64,000 bases of DNA from Symbiodinium microadriaticum (lineage: Eukaryota; Sar; Dinophyceae; Suessiales; Symbiodiniaceae), in NCBI GenBank assembly GCA_001939145.1, contig LSRX01000047.1, positions 548,682 to 612,681 of the forward strand, given 5' to 3'. A program made the position numbers and the translations under genes. Below, piece by piece: positions 1 to 12,561 of the stretch; the stretch's first letter is position 1; each line of letters begins with the position of its first letter. Below the pieces are notes generated by a model. It saw only the letters and a list, made by a program, of their open reading frames with translations, was not told the DNA's origin and searched no databases.

Positions 1-2030
1 ATTTGCGACTGCAGCACTTGGCGTAGAGGCTTGGATGCCTTGGGCTTGTGGGATTGCGTCTTAAGGTTCAAGGCATGTCGCGCTTGTCCGCTTCTATGCT
101 CTAGCCTCCAGGAGTCGTGGATGCTTTCGTCTCTGGACGGGATTTAGGATTTAGGCCTTAGATTTTAGAGTCGGAGGAACTGGGAGATGGAAGCCCTGGG
201 AGTGGGTACAGCCCTGAACTCTAAATCCTCAGCCTCAAACCCTGAACAAGGCCGCACAGCTCAGGATTCTGGGAATCTTGGGCTCAGTATCCCAGGTGTG
301 GGGGCCAGATGTTCTTGAGCTCGGGCTGAAAGATTCAGGGTTTAGGGTTATAGATTCAGTGTTGACAGAATGCAACAGCGAAGGTTTCTGAAGTTTGGAA
401 ACTTTTCATGATCCTTTAAATACTAGGCCTCGTAGTGGTTAGGATTTCCGATCTTTTACATTGAAGGACCTTCACACCCCTGTTTTCTTGAGAGCCCGTG
501 GAACACCATAAATCCCTAAATGCTAGAATCCCCATCAAGTACCTTGACCTTCTATCCACCCTCTACTAGATCCTAGATTCAATTAATATTTGGGACCATA
601 TGCCCCTATTCGGGGGTACAGGGCCTAATCCCTAAGCCCTAAACTCCTAATACCCTACGAAACCCAAGAGTCTGAGTCCGTGGCCACCTCCACCTTCAGC
701 CAAATTCCGTTCTTGAAGATGCGGAGGATGTACACTGCGTGCCTTTGTGTGTGTGCGGGGTTTAGGGATGTTTAGGCAGGTAGGGTCCCAATCAAACTCA
801 GACAGCTGCACACAAGGCACCCTCTAGCCCAGCACAAGCCCACCTTCTACATGATGATATTTGAGCTGGGTTGTAGATGCCATGTCGATCTGTCCGATCA
901 CAACACGAGAAGATACATATGCCTCATGGGAAAACGGCTTCGCACAAATTGTTCTACAATCCTCGACTGGCACCAAACGAGAACTCACAGGCTAATTCTA
1001 TGAAGGCTGTCCAGATTGCTGAGAATATGCTGAATCAAGGGACTCTTCGGCTTTATGAAGAATGCTGAGAATAGAAGAGGCCGCCTGCAGCATAGAACTA
1101 TCAATCCTGAGCGCTAAACGATTGCCCTGAACCCTAGACCAGGAGTCACAACGCGTTCGCGCTTAAGTGCTTACCTTGAACTTCCATAAACAGCTGTTTG
1201 TAGGTTCTGATATGTTCTGACTATAAACCCTGATATCGACTTTTATAGGAACCCTTCCAAAAAGAGTAGGTTCTGGTAGCCTCAATGCCGGAAGTCTCTT
1301 GAACCCACTCAACTCCCAGCTTCCGTTCTCTAAGGCTACGCGTATGGGTAGTTCTGTAAATTCGGGTCCCTCTTCAGAGGAACACAAAAATAGTACGGCA
1401 CCCTTAAAAGAAGAACCCCAAAAGAGACCCTGCTTTGGAGAACTACACTTCAAGCTGCTGTAGTTTCGGATCCTTGCAAGCAAAGGGATCCATGAGCCCG
1501 GGTTTCTTTCAGGGTTACTATTCTGACTCAACCAAGGAATACCAGCTTTGGTATCTCCGCGTTCCTGAGACGGCTTCGTGGTTTACATAAACACTAGGGA
1601 ACCAGGGTCCCTTCCATGGGCCACTAGAAACGTCGGTTGAAGTGAAGACGACCGAACTTCGAAGTCGTGTGGTCGCTGTGTGAAGAAACCTCGAATCGAA
1701 GTCCACATAGGCTTCTGGTACCTACTTTGGGGGATATGGGAGTCCCAGAAAAGGGGGGACAGGACACCCCACATAAGGACCTCTCATGTTGCTAGAATCA
1801 TGTGGAGCCCAGTGAATGTGGAGCCCTAGGATAAGGTCGGAGCTTCGTGTCGTAGCAGAGGAAGAGGGAGCGCGCCAGCGCCGGGCGAAGGGAAATTGCC
1901 TGGCGGATCGAGGCAGTTTCGAGATTTAGGGCATATATCGGCGCGGGGTTTTAGGATCTGTGGGTTTTGGGCTCCCCAATAAACCCTAGACTCGAAACCC
2001 TAAACTCCGAAATGTCAAGGCACGTGTTTG
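1..2030. other. No confident gene
   Basis: Contains scattered TTTAGGG-like heptamers, a diverged hairpin element at 1345-1450 and a possible minus exon ending at a GTAAGC donor near 1174 (frame ambiguous). The frame at 877-1068 on the plus strand ends LNQGTLRLYEEC but lacks splice support. Confidence 0.4.
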
Positions 2031-2044
2031 TAGGTGGCACTTAG

Positions 2045-2124
2045 GTCCTAGCTGCATATGCACCGAACCTCAAATCTTCTACGCATCATGCGGTCGTTTC
2101 AAGAAGTCTCTTCAGTGGAGTTGT
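2045..2124 (+). CDS. Candidate 80-base exon with a GTAAGT donor
   Basis: The segment lies between a CTTAG acceptor (ending 2044) and a canonical GTAAGT donor at 2125. In one frame it reads VLAAYAPNLKSSTHHAVVSR and SLFSGV. A TTTAGGG repeat follows the donor directly. No partner exon was found on this strand, and neighbouring exons are on the other strand, so it may be spurious. Confidence 0.25.
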
Positions 2125-2447
2125 GTAAGTACAGGGTTTAGGGTTTCGGGTAGAGTGAGCCACAAGTTAGATGCGCGGAAAACTGATGGTGGGATGGCTA
2201 CCTGTGATATCTTCATAAAGCACAGAAGCTGCAGAAGCGTCATGTAGGAAATGAATCCACAATCACAAGCATCCGGAGCTTTTACAAGTTAGTGTTAAGA
2301 GCTCTGACCTGGAGTTCAGGGTGCAAGCAAGTCTGGTGATCACCCGTTAAGGTTTTAGGGTTTAGGGGTTATAGTGGTTAGGGTTTAGGGTTTAGAGTTT
2401 CAGCTACAAGAAGATGAATCAAGCACGCGAACCATGCAGGGTACCCT

Positions 2448-2527
2448 AACCCCCCAGGTACCTACTATATAGGGTACTAGAGCCCCTAGGGCCTGACATA
2501 GTAGGTACCTGGAGGGTTAGGGGTATT
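2448..2527. mobile_element. GGTACC-family hairpin element
   Basis: Ends read CCCTAACCCCCCAGGTACCT and AGGTACCTGGAGGGTTAGGG, with an internal TAGGGTACTAGAGCCCCTA palindrome. Other copies at 42121-42207 and 23465-23557 (with an AT microsatellite in the loop); 32200-32290 is a degenerate relative. Each contains CAG/GTACCT at one side and TAG/GTACC at the other, a ready-made donor and acceptor. Confidence 0.55.
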
Positions 2528-2761
2528 TGGGGATGAGGGTTGATGAGTGGCTCCGCACGGCAGAGGGTCTTCACCGTTGACAAACCCTGCAGCCAATCGA
2601 AGCCCCAAACCAAACCAAACCACCTATATAGAAAAAATATATACATACATACACACTCTGCTCACATAATATTCTGCACCGTGACCTGTGTATGTTTGAA
2701 GATCTGCGGGGGTGGGGAGGGGGGTGGCGGAGTAGTGGTCTTTTGGGCTTCGGAGGAGTTT

Positions 2762-2860
2762 GGGGGTTCCGAAAATAGGGGACCCTAATATAGTACCCTA
2801 ACTAGTAGGATCCTTATTATACGGACCCCAAAATAAGGTACCCTAATTGTCGGAAAGCTC
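2762..2860. mobile_element. GGGACCCTAATATAG-family element
   Basis: Left end GGTTCCGAAAATAGGGGACC and right end GGTACCCTAATTGTCGGAAA are imperfect inverted copies around TAGGATCC. A close copy is at 25107-25205; shorter ones are at 29649-29712 and 47756-47827. Confidence 0.5.
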
Positions 2861-2867
2861 CATTTTG

Positions 2868-3536
2868 GCTTAGAAGATGGGAAGGAAGAGGCCGGCGGGA
2901 CGTTCAAAGCTTCCACCAGGTACATGTTGTCAAGATGTCCCGGGAAGACTCGTCCGAAATGCCTTAGTAGATGGTTTAGGGTTTAGGGTTTAGGAGTAGA
3001 TCTCAGGTCAAGGGCGAGGGCGTGGAGAGTTCAAGCGGCCTGGGTAAGACCCTAAACAGAAAGCCTCTCCCAGCAACAAAAGAGGTGGCATGCTGAACCC
3101 TAAACCCTAACGCCCAAGAGCTCAGCTCAGACCCTCATGGCCCTAATTCATTACACCCGAAAACTGAACCCCCACCCCACAATCCCAGACCTCCCAACTT
3201 CCACCCGAAACCCACTACCAACCCCAACATCAATAGCCCAACAAAAAGATGCAGCATTACAGAGACACTGGTGTTGGGTTCTGGAGCTTGCGGTTCTTGG
3301 GGTTCCTGCGGCTTGGGGGGGGGGTTAGAAGCTTCGGCCGTTCAGCCCGCCCCCAACCGACGGTTTAGAGTTTAGGAGTTTAGGAGTCTATAGTATAGGG
3401 TTTTAATCCCTAAACCTGCTCATATATATATATATATATATAGATGACTCTCTTCGGGCTCCGCTGGGGCACACGCGTGGCGTTCACACGGCTCTCGTCG
3501 AAGAGCATGGCGGTGCCAGAAGCCAGGGGTTCGAAC
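2868..3536 (-). CDS. Two exons of an unknown minus-strand gene
   Basis: Two short open segments on the minus strand look like exons. The upstream one (about 3449-3536) follows an ATAG acceptor at 3537-3540 and reads FEPLASGTAMLFDESR then VNATRVPQRSPKR. The downstream one (about 2868-2962) follows a CTAAG acceptor and reads HFGRVFPGHLDNMYLVEAL and NVPPASSFPSSK. The string FPGHLDNMYLVEA faintly recalls the CRAL-TRIO/SEC14 fold, where a similar strand precedes the lipid-binding pocket; this is only a resemblance. The downstream exon runs into a palindromic element at 2762-2860. Neither end of the gene is visible. The coding strand is fairly secure, the function is not. Confidence 0.42.
3420..3443. 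repeat. AT dinucleotide microsatellite
   Basis: About eleven AT/TA units next to the exon at 3449-3536. Confidence 0.85.
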
Positions 3537-3884
3537 CTATGGTTTATAGCTTTAGGGTCCAGGGTTCAGGGTTTAGGATTTAGGGCTTTGGGGCTTTGGG
3601 GCTTTGGGGTTCAGGGTTCTGGGGTTTAGGGGTTTAGGGTTTAGGGGGTTTTTTTATAGGTTCAAGATTAGATTTAGTGGCCGAGGGTTGAGGGCTTAGG
3701 GTTTATTTATAGGTTCAAGATTATATTTAGTCTAAGGTTTGGGGCTTAAGGTTTTGGGCTGATTGGGGTTTAGGAATTTAAGGTTTCGAGGCTAGGGTAA
3801 GGCCTGAGAGGGTGTAACTAAGGCTTGGCAAGCCATCCTCCAAGAACTCCGATCCCTGTACCCTAAAAGTACGGTTTAGGGTGT

Positions 3885-3985
3885 GGGCTTTAGGCTTCAG
3901 GGTTTAGGGTTTAGTTTAGGGTTCAGGGTTTAGGGTTCAGGGTTTAGGGCCTAAACCACAAACCCTAAACCCTAAACCCTCAAAG
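3885..3985. repeat. TTTAGGG array that switches orientation
   Basis: Several TTTAGGG/TTCAGGG units read forward and, after GGGCCTAAACC near 3950, CCCTAAA units follow, making a head-to-head inversion. Confidence 0.7.
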
Positions 3986-5106
3986 CATCACATGACCCTA
4001 CCCCTTAAAACCCCAGGTTCGAAAACGCTCCAGGACCTGCCAAAACCCTACATCTTAAACCTAAACTCGAAAACTCTAGATCCCTTAAATGAACCTTTCT
4101 AGATCCTTGAAAGGAACCCTAAACCCCACATACCGTACCTGAGGCTCGGACTCTGAAAGCCGTTTCCATCGGTCGGTCTTGTCTGAGGAGCGTGGAGGTT
4201 TCGGGTTTCTGGTAATCCACGGCATTACCATAAGGGCCTAAACCCTAAACCCCGAACCCTGCACCCTGACCTTAAACCCAGAACTGTCCTTAGGGTGCGG
4301 TTTAGACTTCCGACTCCCTAGGACTCCAAAGTTCGGGCTCCAAAGGTGCAGAGTTTCGGCTCTGGGTCCTTGCCTGGCGTTTACTGGGGATAGGCACTTG
4401 GTAGACTGTGGAGTTTAGGGCGATCATAAATTTAAACCATTGCATGAGACCAATGGCCGGGACATGCCCAGGCACCCACTACCCTCTTCTCTATCAGTCA
4501 CGCACCGGTCTTAAGATGGTTTTGATTCCGGGCTTAGTGTTTTTGGGGTGTATAGGTGTTGAAGGAGATCAGAGCGCTCAGCGTTTAGGGTTTAGTTTAG
4601 GGTTTTTTTTTCGTGCAGTGAATCGGACTTTCCGCCTTAGTTTAGGGTTTAGGGATCAGGGTTTAGGTTTTTTTGAGAGTGCAGTAGCTAGAGGCCTGCA
4701 GTTGGGTCTTGATCTCCCTAAGGGTCCATGTGCCCACTACTATATGCTTTGGCCTTGAAACAGTTCTTATGTTGGTACTTCACGGCCAGAGTATGTACTA
4801 CATCACCAGGATTAAAGTTTCGTCGCACTTGGCTACACGATCTTGTGGAGGACGGGGAGTACTTAGAAGTGCATTTTACGTGGCCTGGCTAGCGGAGGAA
4901 TTAATCCCCTGGAATAAAATTATACTACTATAATGTTCCGGACGGAGGACTTGGTGCAGGAGTCTAAGGGGAAAAGGGCTTTGCACCCTCTGCAAGAGCG
5001 ACATACACAGTGCGACGAACTTTCGTCCTACCGCAGTATATACGGCTACTGGAGCCTTAGGGGAGTTTGCTGGAGATTCCAGCTGCAGGATTGCATGTCG
5101 TTCGGA

Positions 5107-8100
5107 TTACGAAGAATACCAGCCTGGTTGCGCTTCCACCGGCTCATACTCGTCTTCATCCTGTTCAGAGCATGGGAATTGCGAACGGTGCTTCTGACAA
5201 GGAAGAGGGTGCCTCTTTGGCCTCTATTCACAGACTGGTTTTCTGTGTCAAACCATCCTTTACCGTCGTCATCAGCATCATCATCATCATCATCATCATC
5301 GTGATCATGATCATCATGGTCATCATCATGGTCATTTTGTTCATGATCGTCATCAATGAATCATAATCATTATCATCATCATCATCATCATCATCATCAT
5401 CGCATCATCATCATCATCATCGTCATCATCATCCTCTTCATGGGAATGGAAATTATTCTGTATCGTGGCCGATCCCTTCAAAGCACAACCACATGCGAGC
5501 GTCCGGCAGGGTGCAATCTTGCGAAACAAGAGAGACATATCTGAAACCCGAAAGAGACAGGCTTCACGAGTGTACATAGAGAGATTCGGATACAGAGTTG
5601 CCGAGCAAGAGAGAGCTTGGCAGATACGAACCCTATGTACATAACTGGCCCGCTACCTTTGATAGGCCCCCCGGCCCTACACCAGAAAATTCTGAGTCCC
5701 ACCCTCAACCATAGCCCGAAGCCCTCCACCTTCAAAACACAGCTTTTGCACCAAATGGGCCTCTCCGAGACCTAAGACCCTAAACACTAAGGGTTTAGGG
5801 TTGAGTGTTTAGGGTGAAAGCCTCAAAACCTAAAGCCTCAAGACGTAAAACTAAGAAACCGAGTGCTTCGAACCGCGAAGCCCTAAACCCTGACACGCCG
5901 GAACCCTGAAACCCAAAACCCTAACCCCTACAGACAGCCCGGAAGCTCCAAACTCCTAAAGCCCAGGACCCTGAAACCCTGAGCCCGGGTTGGTGCCTCT
6001 TCCCCAAAGATGGGCTCCTCTGTTTTGGGCTTCGTGGCCGTAGATGTCAGGGTTTAGGGTTTAGGGTCCAGGGCTCGGCTGGGGAGCTGTAGTGTTTGAG
6101 CTGAGGCCGCGTGGTGGGGATTTGGAGCTTAGCAGGTGGATACAGCAAGGTGCAGTTTGCCAAAGCGTCATTCCCCACCCCTTTTTCAAAGTACCTAGTT
6201 GTATGGATAGGATCCGTTCTATCATAAAGAAGTAGGTGCCCTAAGAAAGGGGTAGGGTATGACGCTATAGGTAGGCTTTAGGGTTTATCTGAGCCCACCT
6301 GCAACATGCCAAGAGACCCTGACCGCTGAACACCAGACTTCTAAACTCCAGGCCCGCAAAGTACCGAGGATCACCGGATTCCACCCTAAACCCTAAACCC
6401 TGAACCCCTAAATCCCCAAACCCTAAACCTTAAACCATAGCGGTGGCAACTTGCCGCTTTCAGAGTCCTCTTGAATGATCTCTTGCGCATCGGGCCTGCG
6501 AGGCTTAAAGGCATACAATCCAACCTCACGTGGGTTTAGGGTCTATAGGGTTTGGGGTCTGGGGTTTTAGGGTTTAGGGTCTATAGGGTCTATAGGGTTT
6601 AGGGGTTTTGGGTCTAGAGGCGGATGGGTTGGCTGTTCACGGCATTGTCCTTCTCCATTAAAACACTAGAGACATCACACGGAACTCAACCTCAATTATG
6701 TAAACAACCAGTACGAGCTGTGGAGCATTGTAAACCCTCGGTGATAATCTGGCGGCTTTAAGATCCAACTGCTGCACCCACTCGTGATTAAACTACAGCC
6801 TCCTACCCGAAACCCTGAAAGCCCCAAACCCCCAAACCCTTGTAAAGACTAAACCTCCAACCATGGAAAGCCCCCAAACCCTGAACCCTTACAAAACCCT
6901 AACCCTCAAACCCTGAAAACCACCCCAAAACCCGAAAGCCCTTGCAAACCATAACCCTCCAACCCTGAAAGCCCTAAACCCTAAATCCCTATACCCCTAA
7001 ACCCTAAGCCCTAAACTCTCAACCCTAAACCCCAAACCCCTAAACCCTGAACCCTAAACCCTGAACCCTAAACCCCGAAACCCTAAAAAAGCCCTCTTCG
7101 AGGCCCCAACACGAGGAGCTGAGACTTCTCGGGTGCGAAGGGCAAGACCCCGACGAAGCGAACGTCGGGAAGGATCTGGCATTAGGGTTTAGGGGTTAGG
7201 GTTTAGAGTTTAGGGTTTAGGGGTTTAGGGTTTAGGGTTTAGGCTGGCGTTGTGTGTAGGGTCTATGGGTTTTAGGTTGTAGCAGTTTAGGCTTTAGGGC
7301 TTCGAGTTCAGGTTGTAGCAGTTTAGAGTTTAGGGGTTCATGGGTTTAGGGTTTTTGGCATAGGGTTTAGGTCTGACGGTGCAGAGTCTTAGATGAAGAT
7401 CTCATCTAGGACCCTTGACTGGCTGCTGCTACAGGGTGTTAGAGGAATTTGCAGAGCGGATTGAGCATTTTAAGTATGTTGCATATGAGTCCTACAAGTA
7501 GGGTATGCTAGAATATGCTAGGCGTGCTTGCCTAAACACCTAAACCCTAAACCCTTACCCTCTTTCTTATAGGGGGATTGGATAGGGTTCTATCAACGAG
7601 AAGCCTGAGGTTGGGGTGTAGTTGGGTAGTTCTCTCAATGAGAGTCCTTTTGTGCGGGGTGTCCTTTTGTATATAAGGGTGCCGTTCTATAATTTGGGAC
7701 CTAAAAGGGACCCTACCTTAGAGAACTACCCATTTTGTCAAACTTATGCAGACCTCATGTTCAACGATTGCGGCTGCGAGAAGCAGCTCTTTTGTAGAGG
7801 TCAGTGTTTTTTCATGCTTCGCGTGAAGGAAAGATGGTTTGTGCGAGACGTTCAGTATGGTTTTGGCAGGCGATACGGCCTCAGCTGTGCTTTCACCGGT
7901 ACATGAAGACCGGTGATTCGGCCGGGTAGTTGCCACTCCAGCAGCTCCGTCAGCTGTAGCGGGGTTTAGGGTTTAGGGGTTATAGGGGTTTAGGGTCAGG
8001 GTTCAGGGTTTAGGGTTATAGCGGTTTAGGGGTTTAGGGTTTCAGGGTTCTGGGATATGTTGTGCGTGTGTACAATGAACAGGCACTCAGATCCAGGGTT

Positions 8101-8808
8101 CAGGACTTACAGGGCTTAGGGGTTTAGGGATTTAGTGTCTAGCGTTTAGGGGTTTGGGGTCATTTTAGGGTGTAGGGGTTAGGAACCCGATACGGCCGCA
8201 AGCCGAAACCCGAGAACTTGTCCAAGTCGAAAGTTCACAACCTCGGAGACAAACGTACCCGTTGCGAATTCGCAGAGGTGGAGGCCCACTCTACCCAAAA
8301 CCAAAAGCCGAAGCTCTGCAGCCTGTTTGCTGACATCCTAAACCCTAAACCCTAATCCTGGAAGCTCAGGCCTGTCGTAGCCCGAAACAAAAGAAACTTA
8401 AACCAGGACCCAACTCCTAAACTCAACTTCCAGCACCCCAAAACTCAGTGAAACCTGTCGGAGCTTACAGCTTGCGGTCTAGGGCTAAACCCCAAACCAC
8501 CCTAAAACCTAAAGCCAAGATCTTGGGCTTCAGGGTTGCTGCAGTCACCATCTTCCGAGCAGAGAGCTCTACCCCAAGTGAAAGGGTCCGCATCGTGAAA
8601 TTCCGTATAGTTACGAAAGATACCATAGAAATTCGATAAAAGCCCTGTAGTATGTGTGGTCGTGTAAAGCCTTGTAAGTTGCAACCCCCGGAACCCACCT
8701 CGGGATCGTTGGTGAACTTGCCTTCGCAACTAGTCCAGTCAGCGCAAGGGCGAGGAAGGTGGTTCTCCCCACGTTTAAATGCTCTTCAACGGCTATATTT
8801 CGGGCTAA
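5107..8808 (-). CDS. 3' part of a long multi-exon gene, function unknown
   Basis: This is the last third of the gene that starts near 14.4 kb. Exons in coding order: 8699-8808 (reads RNIAVEEHLNVGRTTFLALA), 7754-7953 (66 codons, Ser/Thr/Ala rich, ends AIVEHE), 6736-6792 (FNHEWVQQLDLKAARLSPR), 6451-6503 (PRRPDAQEIIQEDSESG), about 6075-6127 (SKSPPRGLSSNTTAPQPSPG) and 5107-5193, which follows a strong pyrimidine tract plus CAG and ends QPGWYSS then TAA. The joins 7754/6792, 6736/6503 and 6451/6127 keep phase. At least one small exon is missing between 8699 and 7953, and another probably lies near 5470-5530. The tail is acidic (EQDEDEYEPVE). Introns hold TTTAGGG-like arrays at 6800-7085, a CAT microsatellite at 5266-5440 and a palindromic element at 7618-7735. 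No domain is recognised. Confidence 0.5.
5266..5440. repeat. CAT/ATC trinucleotide microsatellite
   Basis: Long imperfect ATC repeat. It produces spurious poly-Ser, poly-His, poly-Ile and poly-Asp frames on both strands. Confidence 0.85.
6800..7240. repeat. Degenerate CCCTAAA array then TTTAGGG array
   Basis: From about 6800 to 7085 degenerate CCCTAAA/CCCTGAA/CCCCAAA units; from 7180 to 7240 TTTAGGG units in the opposite sense, separated by a GC-rich island (7090-7165) that stays open in several frames. Confidence 0.7.
7618..7735. mobile_element. GGGTAGTTCTC-family element
   Basis: Left GTTGGGTAGTTCTCTCAATG and right TTAGAGAACTACCC are inverted copies. A diverged relative at 1345-1450 has GGGTAGTTCT and GGAGAACTAC ends. 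Confidence 0.45.
8189..8330 (+). CDS. Possible plus-strand exon inside the long minus gene
   Basis: A plus frame after a GGTTAG acceptor reads RYGRKPKPENLSKSKVHNLG and continues open to a stop in CCCTAAA repeats near 8357. Composition is protein-like, but it lies within an intron of a minus-strand gene and has no partner, so it could be an antisense shadow or a nested fragment. Confidence 0.2.
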
Positions 8809-9074
8809 CTGTAACATAGCTGGAGCTCTGCGCTAGAAACCCCCTGCCCGATCCGATCATAACGAATCTAATCATGCATGCACGCCGTCGTCCTTCTAAT
8901 GGGGCTTGACTTTGGACGAGGTTAGAACATCATCCCAAACTACAAAGGGGGCGAAGGACTCTCAGGAAAAGAAAGGTTAGGGCGAGCATTCGGAAGCGGT
9001 TTAGCTGTGGCTAGAGGTTTTGTGAAACCTACGTGGTCTGGGGTTGTGGTCACGGTCTTTGCAGGTCAGGGAAC

Positions 9075-12000
9075 CCAAAAATCATGGTTCTCATTGGGAA
9101 GTTCGGGCTTGATCACCCAGAACCGCCAATGGATGTACCACAGCCCTGAAGATTAATTGCTTCTTTGTGGGGCAGCTCCTGGCAGCTCCTTGTTGGGATT
9201 ACCTTATAGGATTCTAAATATAGACCATAAAAAGGAACTATACTTAGGGGCCTAGGGTACGGTTGATGACATACATCCTGCATTACCCATAACAAGGAAT
9301 ACGTATACCATAATAGGAATATGCCATAATTCCTAGAGTTTAGGGTTCCTTAAGGTACTGCAGGATCTATGGAATCATCAGACGTCCATGAACGACAGGA
9401 GTTCGGCTTCAGGCATCAGGAGCCAGGCCTAACTAAACAACCGAAACAGAGGCAGGGAGTGGAGCAGAAACATGTTCTGCTTACATTGTTCTGCTTAAAG
9501 AGCCCATACACGACCGTACTGGAGAAGAAAAACCAACCAAAAACGGAGAAGAAAGGCTTCACACCCTGAGCTCTTGAACCTAAACCCTGAAACCTACGCC
9601 CTAAACCCCGAAATGCTAAACCTGTGAACCGCAAGCCCGAAAAGCCTATGCCCCAACTTGCCCTTTCCCAGCCTGTCAGACATCTGCCCCGTTGCTTCAT
9701 GTCTTCAACTGTGTCACAAATGGCCTGGGTGTGGCAGGGTTCAGGCTTTGGGGGCGTACGGCCCAGGGACAAATTCTGTGGGTTGTTCGGATTGCGTTCC
9801 ATAGTCAGTTGTCTGCTATTTGCTTCATACTCTGCCACAAGAACAGGTTCTGCACTTGAAAAGGCATCCTAGTAAACCGCAAAACTTCAAGGGAGTATCG
9901 GATTGCTCGCTAGCGATACGGCATTATCACAAGATTTGGGCCTCAGGCGACTAGGGCGGGTGTATAGGCTCCTGGTATGGTGGCCGTTCACGCTGCAGGG
10001 GAGGGTCCGGATTGGTGTCCTTCAGACAAAACGAAATCCAAACCTCGTCGAGCTATTCTTCAACGCTCCCTTTGACCAGGGGGTTGCCGGGGTTACATGC
10101 AACAAATCGAATCCTAGATATCCCTACCTGTCTCCCCCAAAGCACCCGATTCTCAACACATTCACCGTCAAGCCCAACCCACAGCCCTCGCCGCTGCCTG
10201 CAAACTTCGCCGTGCTAGGGGCTCCAGGTCCATCCTCCCACTCTCCTCAGCCGGGTCGGGTTTACATCAGGCACTATACGGTTTAAGCCCTGTGGGTTTT
10301 TTAACATGGTCTGCTCCAACGGTTGGCCTTGGTTCTTTCTCTCCGGCTTAGACTACTGCCGTCCTGCTTATACAAGCTGTGCTCCAGTGGCAGTGGCCAG
10401 GCAATCGAAGTTGCAGTCGCAGTAGCAGTGGTAGTAGAAATAAGACTGTCCAGACTTGCAAAAAGGACTGTACCCAACTCAAAGCTCTCGTGCCTGTGAT
10501 TCAGGGAACTTAACCACAAAAACAGGGAGTCGGGTATATTCTAGCACGATTCTATATGTGCTACAGGCAGATACTATTCCCAGTACTACTAGTATTGCGA
10601 ATTGCTTCTTTCAGATCTGTGACCTCCAAACCCGGGTGCTGTTCACTGGATTGGTCCATTGAGCCCCATTGCCAGAACCCAGAGAGCCCAATACCCCTTA
10701 AATAAGGATTTTACCTTGAATTATAGGGGCCTTAACATTATGATTTCAGGTATATTCCATAATTCAGGGGTATTGGGCTCTCTGGGAAGAGACCCGGAAC
10801 CGACCGAGGGCCGCACGGCACGGAACCATCCTGACGGCTCTTTTGCTTTTTGAGGGCTTGTGGCTTCAAATCTTTTTCCTTCAAGATCCTGCCAGGTTTT
10901 TGCGGTGTAACTTATTGGCTTCGCAGTAGAGAGGGTTTTGGTCTTGCACTTGCAGTTCAAGGCCTACGGTTCACATGATTTCTGCCTTAAGGTTGCGAAT
11001 TCAGGTTCTGTGCGGGGTTGGGGTGTTGAGCCTTATGGCTTTCTTGTCAGATGTTTATTGTTTAAAGGGTTTTTTGTCATTAAAGCGCCCCAGAGCTTGA
11101 ATATTTCAACCGCCAGCAGTCAACCAAAAATATCCGCACCCTAACAACTGCCAGAGCCAGCAAACGTCGAGCCCGCGAAGACTCGAATCTCGAAAGCTGG
11201 TTCTTGTTGAAAAACTGAAGGGTATAGGGTTTAGTTTTTAGGGTTTAGGGTTTAGGGTGTAGAGACCCAATCCAAACATTTGTCTTGAGTGACCTGGGAT
11301 GTTGCATATCTACCCTGAACCCTACCCTAAACCCTAAATTTCCAGAATAGGGAATCTATGGTAACCACTATGGTTTTCATACTATGGTAACTTAAACTAA
11401 GTTCCTTAAGAATCCCGACAGGGGTAGCTCAACCCAACAGACCAGCGTCCCGATAGCCATCTTCTTGGGCTCTACATGTAAAGTAAGGGTTTGGGGTTTG
11501 GGGCTTAGGGTTTGGGGTTCAGTGCTTGAGGTTAGGGCTTAGCGGGCGCGGGGGGGGGGGGGAGGTGTAAACAGAATAACGTGTTGAGGTACATTGTAAA
11601 ATCTTGTTCTTGGGACTTTCAAGCGGTACTCTCGCTGTATGACTGTGCGAGTGTGTGGGCTTTGTCTTCCGAGTCGACATGTGAACCTCTGATAAACAGG
11701 CACCCTCATTCGATGGGGAACCCAGATACTAGCGACTAGCGTATCTGACTCTTCAGGAAGGGGGGCCTACCCTACACCTTGCGCAAAAATCTGTCCTAAA
11801 GGCGCAAATGCAGAGGTGCCTTGCATCTGAAGTTCTGGCTTCTTCTTCTTGTGAGTCCTTGGTCCGGAAACACAGTCCCTGCAAGATTCCTGCTGAATGC
11901 CCAATCTGCCCAATAGCCCATCCTGATGATGAAGATGAAGATAACGATCATGATCATGATGATGAGCGATGCTGCTACAGCTGAGGACAACTACGGCTAT

Positions 12001-12561
12001 GATGGAGATGATAATCATGGTGGTGATGACGGTGATGACGGTGATGCCGATGATAACAACGATGATGGTATCGGTGATCATGACGGCGGAGAAGCTAGTG
12101 ATCAGTAAGCTCAAGCGACGGTTTATGAAATTACATAACAGATGCCTGTGCACATGACGATGCTGCCGACAAACAAGACCTGCACGAGGCCGAACCAAAC
12201 AAGAGTCGAAAGTTTCGGTTCAGGGTTTGAGCTTAGGGTTTAGGGGTCCAGAGGATTCCAAAGACCATGGAGGATTCACACCAGCTTGAGGACCTAGGGA
12301 GCTTCAATAAGGCCCGCCATGCTCTGCTAACATGGTGTGCGTAGACTAGGCCATTGCTCATGCTCTTTCCGCCCTCATCCTACGCCTGTCTGGAGGCCCG
12401 ATCCCTAAATCACAGTCCTGTTTGAGCTTATGGGGGCTTGTTGGGAGCCGAGGGTTGTCGCTGATGCACGGGATTTTAACAACAGCTGTCCAAAACCACC
12501 ACTTCTCTCTAAGCGTCTGTTGCAGGCCGTCCAGTACTTGCGCCAGGGAGTCGAGACCCGG
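9075..12561 (-). CDS. Middle part of the same long gene
   Basis: Exons in coding order: about 12480-12561 (PGLDSLAQVLDGLQQTLRE, after a TTTTTAG acceptor), 12135-12231 (a hydrophobic, possibly membrane-spanning stretch STLVWFGLVQVLFVGSIVMC, donor GTAATT), 11778-11922 (48 codons containing THKKKKPE, donor GTGTAG), 11140-11214 (FQQEPAFEIRVFAGSTFAG), about 10800-10963 (all three frames partly open), about 10179-10245 (uncertain), 9658-9868 (70 codons from DAFSSAEPVLVAEYEANSR to GRCLTGWERA) and 9075-9145 (LWYIHWRFWVIKPELPNENH). The 9658/9145 and 9075/8808 joins are in phase, as are those from 12561 to 11140. The region 9.9-10.96 kb is the weak link: several frames compete, including a plus-strand frame of 127 codons at 9903-10286. 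Introns contain a GAT-rich microsatellite at 11926-12100 and palindromic elements at 9190-9372 and 10675-10788. Confidence 0.48.
9255..9372. mobile_element. ATCCTGCATTACCCATAA-family element
   Basis: ATCCTGCATTACCCATAA at the left pairs with TTAAGGTACTGCAGGAT at the right. The second copy, 16738-16850, is closely similar (TACGGTTGA(T/A)GA(C/T)ATA start in both). Confidence 0.5.
10675..10788. mobile_element. AGAGAGCCCAATACCCC hairpin
   Basis: CCAGAGAGCCCAATACCCCT at the left and its near-perfect inverse at the right enclose AT-rich arms. A single copy in this window, located in the intron region next to exon 10800-10963. Confidence 0.5.
11926..12100. repeat. GAT-rich degenerate trinucleotide repeat
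   Basis: Decayed GATGATGAC-type repeat within an intron of the long gene. Confidence 0.7.

Noticed and set aside
5353..5577. Poly-His, poly-Ile and poly-Asp frames.
   Set aside because: All are translations of one CAT microsatellite in different frames.
9903..10286. A 127-codon plus-strand frame.
   Set aside because: The opposite strand here contains exon-like segments in the orientation of the surrounding gene, so this is more likely a shadow, though not excluded.
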